The notes under the pieces: model-generated
Told to the model about the DNA's origin: nothing
What the model saw: the letters and a program-made list of their open reading frames with translations, nothing else
Databases searched by the model: none
From: Actinomycetes bacterium
GTDB taxonomy: Bacteria; Actinomycetota; Actinomycetes; Actinomycetales; Microbacteriaceae
Assembly (NCBI GenBank): GCA_023421635.1
Contig: JAEZSU010000220.1
Span: forward strand, 1-5,335
Direction of reading: 5' to 3'
DNA: 5,335 nucleotides
Position numbers and translations under genes: made by a program
Shown here: piece by piece, positions 5,172-5,335 of the stretch
Layout of the letters: the number at the start of each line of letters is the position of its first letter
How positions within the stretch are numbered: position 1 is the stretch's first letter

Positions 5172-5185
5172 GTGCGGCGCCGCAC
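5172..5185. repeat. Perfect 14-bp palindrome in the rne leader
   Basis: GTGCGGC followed directly by GCCGCAC reads the same on both strands. It could be a dimeric regulator site or, with a strained loop, part of an RNA fold. Its left half can also pair with GCACC at 5162-5166, giving an alternative small hairpin. No regulator is identified, and GC-rich palindromes also arise by chance. Confidence 0.3.
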
Positions 5186-5193
5186 GAGATTTC

Positions 5194-5220
5194 GCCGGGC
5201 GACGCGCGGTGTCGCCTGGC
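5194..5220 (+). promoter_or_regulatory. Hairpin just before the rne ribosome site
   Basis: GCCGGGCGAC (5194-5203) pairs with GTCGCCTGGC (5211-5220) over 10 bp with a single G-U pair and a seven-base loop. The stem ends one base before the GGGAG ribosome site at 5222-5226, so folding could tune ribosome access. The fold is seen in the sequence; regulation is inference. Confidence 0.4.
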
Positions 5221-5221
5221 C

Positions 5222-5226
5222 GGGAG
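5222..5226 (+). promoter_or_regulatory. Ribosome binding site GGGAG for the RNase E/G-like gene
   Basis: GGGAG stands seven bases before a GTG at 5234 and ten before the ATG at 5237, which are consecutive codons in one frame. Spacing slightly favours the GTG; start-codon preference favours the ATG. Confidence 0.6.
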
Positions 5227-5236
5227 TACGCCGGTG

Positions 5237-5335
5237 ATGTCCGATGACGCGAACACGAATGACACGAACGACGCAGGGGCCGAGGCTCCGCTGACGCCCG
5301 AGCCGGAGACGGCCGAGGCGCCCGCGGCCGAGGCG
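5237..5335 (+). CDS. rne: Probable ribonuclease E/G, N-terminal fragment (partial)
   Basis: The frame stays open from the ATG at 5237 to the window edge, 33 codons. The residues are strongly acidic and Asp/Asn/Thr/Glu/Pro/Ala-rich, beginning MSDDANTNDTNDAGAEAP. They look like the disordered N-terminal extension of actinobacterial Rne/Rng proteins, which precedes the S1 and catalytic domains. RNase E cuts single-stranded mRNA and rRNA precursors. The identification depends mainly on gene order, since rne followed by rplU, rpmA and obg commonly lies a short distance past ndk in Microbacteriaceae. No catalytic part is visible, so another protein with an acidic, disordered start is possible. A GTG one codon earlier could be the true start. 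The long structured leader upstream suits a gene under post-transcriptional control. Confidence 0.55.
   Translation, partial: MSDDANTNDTNDAGAEAPLTPEPETAEAPAAEA

Larger units (their letters stand above)
4943..5233. other. Divergent intergenic region between VKOR and the RNase E/G-like gene
   Basis: This stretch of 291 bases has no credible gene; the frames open across it are shadows or run on from VKOR. It holds two divergent extended -10 elements (4950-4958 minus, 5039-5047 plus), hairpins at 5053-5088 and 5194-5220, a perfect palindrome at 5172-5185, and a ribosome site at 5222-5226. Roughly 180 bases would form the 5' leader of the + strand gene, long for this otherwise compact window. I recognise no known riboswitch. 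Confidence 0.7.

Noticed and set aside
4943..5185. Upstream extension of the VKOR frame to 5185
   Set aside because: It would place an Arg-rich non-family segment before the normal VKOR start and would cover the promoter element and leader structures.
4437..5237. 266-codon + strand frame antisense to VKOR
   Set aside because: The VKOR cysteine motifs and membrane segments are on the minus strand. This frame has no domain and crosses the promoter region.

Overview
The window is high-GC DNA, and its genes use the GC-rich codons and frequent 4-base start/stop overlaps of an actinobacterium. The order folC end - DUF4233 membrane protein - ndk - [insert] - VKOR - start of an RNase E/G-like gene fits a member of the Microbacteriaceae such as Microbacterium. 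This assignment rests on my memory of gene order and on protein character. No rRNA or database match supports it.

Left flank (+ strand, 1-919): the last 12 codons of a probable folC overlap a four-helix DUF4233 membrane protein by ATGA. Four bases further on is a complete nucleoside diphosphate kinase gene. A perfect 14-bp hairpin follows and also covers the stop codon of the convergent gene.

Centre (- strand, 4258 down to 916): six genes are joined at all five junctions by 4-base overlaps (ATGA four times, GTGA once). In transcription order they are a YbaB/EbfC-like protein, a WXG100 protein with a YxxxD tail motif, a lipoprotein, a signal-less paralogue of that lipoprotein, an EspC/DUF2580-like small helical protein, and a 509-residue protein. 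The last has a helical N-terminal half, a glycine-zipper hydrophobic segment and a C-terminal alpha/beta-hydrolase with a GFSQGG nucleophile elbow. The set reads as a type VII (ESX/WXG100) secretion accessory or effector cassette with no secretion-machine core genes in view. My favoured hypothesis is a secreted lipase/esterase effector with two small helical export partners and a pair of paralogous guard proteins, one for each side of the membrane. The parts are visible in the sequence; the toxin/immunity role is inference.

Right flank: past a 9-bp hairpin lies a VKOR-family disulfide-generating membrane protein (- strand). A 291-base divergent intergenic region follows. It holds two identical, oppositely oriented extended -10 elements (TGCGATAAT), several hairpins and a palindrome. 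The + strand then opens into the acidic N-terminus of a probable RNase E/G (rne), cut off by the window edge. Beyond the named features I see nothing in the intergenic region, and there are no tRNA, rRNA, IS or CRISPR features.
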